NCBI GenBank assembly: GCA_028278675.1
Contig: JAQAJJ010000010.1
Location: 11,423-55,284, forward strand
DNA length: 43,862 nt
Reading direction: 5' to 3'
DNA from: Candidatus Azophilus lithoversatilis
GTDB lineage: Bacteria > Pseudomonadota > Gammaproteobacteria > Pseudomonadales > Azotimanducaceae
The position numbers and the translations under genes are program-made. Positions 42,500 to 43,862 of the stretch are shown piece by piece. Position 1 is the stretch's first letter; every line of letters starts with the position of its first letter. A model generated the notes under the pieces. The model made no database searches. It was not told the origin of the DNA and worked only from the letters and a program-made list of their open reading frames with translations.

Positions 42500-43606
42500 T
42501 CAACCTGCCAACTGAACGGCCAAAAGCCGCCGATGGGCCTCAAGCGCCCAAAGAGGCGTTAGCATACCTTCTAAGGGGCGCAAGGCGTAGCCCGGACCAA
42601 TCGGGCCCTCGTTGTCCGTCAGAAGCGGATCCGGCTGCGGCAGCGCGTAGTAGCCCGCTGCGTCAATTCTCAGTTCGCCGAGTTGGCGTTCAAGGTCGGC
42701 GCAGCCCAATGCAAGCATGCCCGCCTTGACCCCGCACGCGCCGAGGCGCTGTTCGCCTGCGCAACGGTCGGCGAGACTTCTGGCTTCAAGCACCCGCAGG
42801 GACCCAAGCCGCACCTCCAGGCCCGACAGCCGGCGCTTGAAGTCCGCATCGGCGTCCAGATAGCCCCCGCAGCCATCGGCAATCGCCGCAAGGCCGTCCC
42901 TAATGCGGACCAACTGGGCCTCGACCCGCGCGGTGACGGCCAGCGGCGCTTGACTCCCCCAAAGGACGGCGTCCAAGGCGTCCAGGCCAGCGCCGGGCGG
43001 ACTCAGCAAATCGGCTTGGGCCTCCGCAAAGGCCAAGGTTTGGGTATCGACGAGATCAACGCCATCAGACGTTGTGGAGAGGGTAAAGACGCCTGAGCCA
43101 CCACCGTCCATGGCAGCAAGGCAAAGCGCGTGGGTGGCGCGGCCCAGGCCAGCGATTCCCGTCAAGGTTCCACACAACGCGTAGTCCGCACCACGCCGCC
43201 GGGCGCGCAATCCCTCATCGTCCATCGACAGCCCGCTCAAGCCGATTGCCCAGCGGCTGCGGGCGGCACGGATGTCCTCCAGATAACGCTCGCAAAGCGC
43301 CGCGCTGCCGTGAGCTTGAACTAAGGGCCCCACCAAGCCGACGCCGGCAGGATCCATGATTGGCGCGTCGGCCAAGGCTACCGCCCGCTCCCAAACGAAG
43401 CGCCGCTCAAGGGACCAGCCCGTTCCGCCGTATGCTTGCGGCCAAGCAGGCACCGACCAGCCTCGGCGGTAAAGCGCAGCGAACCAGCGGTTGGCCGCTG
43501 CTTCCCAGGCAGCTGGCGAAACGCGGCGGAACAGCGGCCCCGGCCAATGCTCGTCCAGGAAGCGGTCTATTTCGGCGGCGAAAGCCGATTCGATGTCCGG
43601 TGTCAA
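42500..43606 (-). CDS. diverged acyl-CoA dehydrogenase-like protein
   Basis: The 368-aa protein keeps the start of an acyl-CoA dehydrogenase (RFLDEHWPGPLFRR, then GWSVPAWPQAYGGTGWS) but has lost clear FAD-loop and catalytic motifs: the GxSEPxxGSD region reads IGLSGLSMDDEG and the C-terminal signature is not recognisable. The TTG at 43606 is the only start in place, with GAGG ahead. In heteromeric enzymes of this type one subunit supplies FAD and catalysis and the other is a degenerate partner, so this may be the second subunit for the gene at 41298-42428; otherwise it is a decaying gene. Confidence 0.7.
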   Translation of the reverse strand: MTPDIESAFAAEIDRFLDEHWPGPLFRRVSPAAWEAAANRWFAALYRRGWSVPAWPQAYGGTGWSLERRFVWERAVALADAPIMDPAGVGLVGPLVQAHGSAALCERYLEDIRAARSRWAIGLSGLSMDDEGLRARRRGADYALCGTLTGIAGLGRATHALCLAAMDGGGSGVFTLSTTSDGVDLVDTQTLAFAEAQADLLSPPGAGLDALDAVLWGSQAPLAVTARVEAQLVRIRDGLAAIADGCGGYLDADADFKRRLSGLEVRLGSLRVLEARSLADRCAGEQRLGACGVKAGMLALGCADLERQLGELRIDAAGYYALPQPDPLLTDNEGPIGPGYALRPLEGMLTPLWALEAHRRLLAVQLAG

Positions 43607-43621
43607 TTCGTCTGCCTCGTC

Positions 43622-43861
43622 TCAAGACGCCCTGAGCTCGCCCCGGTGCGGCTCACCGCCGATGCCGAAGGACCATCCGGCCGGCCGGCGGGCTGTCTCC
43701 ATTTGTTGAATGGAAGCCCTTAGCTTGCCCCAGAACGGCACGCCGTTGACGCCGAAGGAACAACCCGCCAGCCGCCGGGCTGTCTCCATTTGTTCCATGG
43801 AAGCCCTTAGCTTGCCCCAGAACGGCACGCCGTTGACGCCGAAGGAACAACCCGCCAGCCG
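43622..43861 (-). repeat. 87-bp tandem repeat, coding-like, running off the window
   Basis: Units lie at 43625-43711 (diverged), 43712-43798 and, partly, 43799-43862, with a period of exactly 87 bp. On the minus strand they stay open as 29-residue units (METARRLAGCSFGVNGVPFW and onward) to a TGA at 43622-43624 and are still open at the window edge. It may be the end of a repeat protein or only an intergenic repeat array that is a multiple of three by chance. A single relative is at 9142-9228. Confidence 0.75.
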
Positions 43862-43862
43862 C

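Overview
The window reads as chromosomal DNA of a high-GC Gram-negative bacterium, most likely a proteobacterium and perhaps a gammaproteobacterium. Supporting signs are a NudC NADH pyrophosphatase, an LpxL-type acyltransferase, many Sec/lipobox lipoproteins, ExbB/TonB-like proteins and GTG/TTG starts with Shine-Dalgarno sites. Several genes are broken (two by in-frame TAG codons, one by a 16-bp tandem repeat) and remnants of a transposase, a PIN toxin, a methyltransferase and a carotenoid oxygenase are present, as in genomes that are slowly decaying, for example in host-associated lineages. The taxonomic and lifestyle statements are inference. No tRNA, rRNA, CRISPR array or intact mobile element was seen.

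Left part (1-12 kb): metallo-beta-lactamase-fold hydrolase, nudC, an acyl-CoA dehydrogenase interrupted by TAG, a small membrane protein gene put out of frame by a 16-bp triple repeat, a thiamine-diphosphate enzyme with a secreted partner, a rhomboid protease coupled to a single-span membrane protein, a RidA-like protein, an S9 peptidase lipoprotein and a GST-like gene also interrupted by TAG. Short palindromes and a second repeat family fill the gaps.

Middle part (12-26 kb): a small double-glycine-leader peptide with a Pro/Trp-rich core, a lipid A-type acyltransferase, an MFS-hyuA-hyuB operon with overlapping genes, an SDR, and a minus-strand catabolic cluster (Rieske oxygenase alpha subunit, Rieske ferredoxin, SDR, ThuA-like protein, LLM flavin-type oxidoreductase, class III aminotransferase).

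Right part (26.6-39.8 kb): the most unusual region. It is a tightly packed plus-strand operon of twelve genes, with many 4-bp ATGA overlaps. It encodes a TPR-TonB protein, a Gly/Ser-rich lipoprotein, a lipoprotein, a TPR protein, a PEGA/FGE-fold protein, a small acidic anchored protein, a MotA/TolQ/ExbB-type proton-channel protein, a degenerate Hsp70/actin-fold protein, two paralogous von Willebrand A proteins and two more lipoproteins. Each VWA protein starts with an ExbD/TolR-like helix carrying the key aspartate. Together these look like a proton-motive-force-driven envelope machine in which VWA domains replace the usual ExbD/TolR/MotB periplasmic domain.

Right edge (39.9-43.9 kb): a methyltransferase remnant, an alpha/beta hydrolase, two adjacent acyl-CoA dehydrogenase-type genes that may form a heteromeric enzyme, and an 87-bp coding-like tandem repeat that runs off the window and has a diverged single copy near 9.2 kb.
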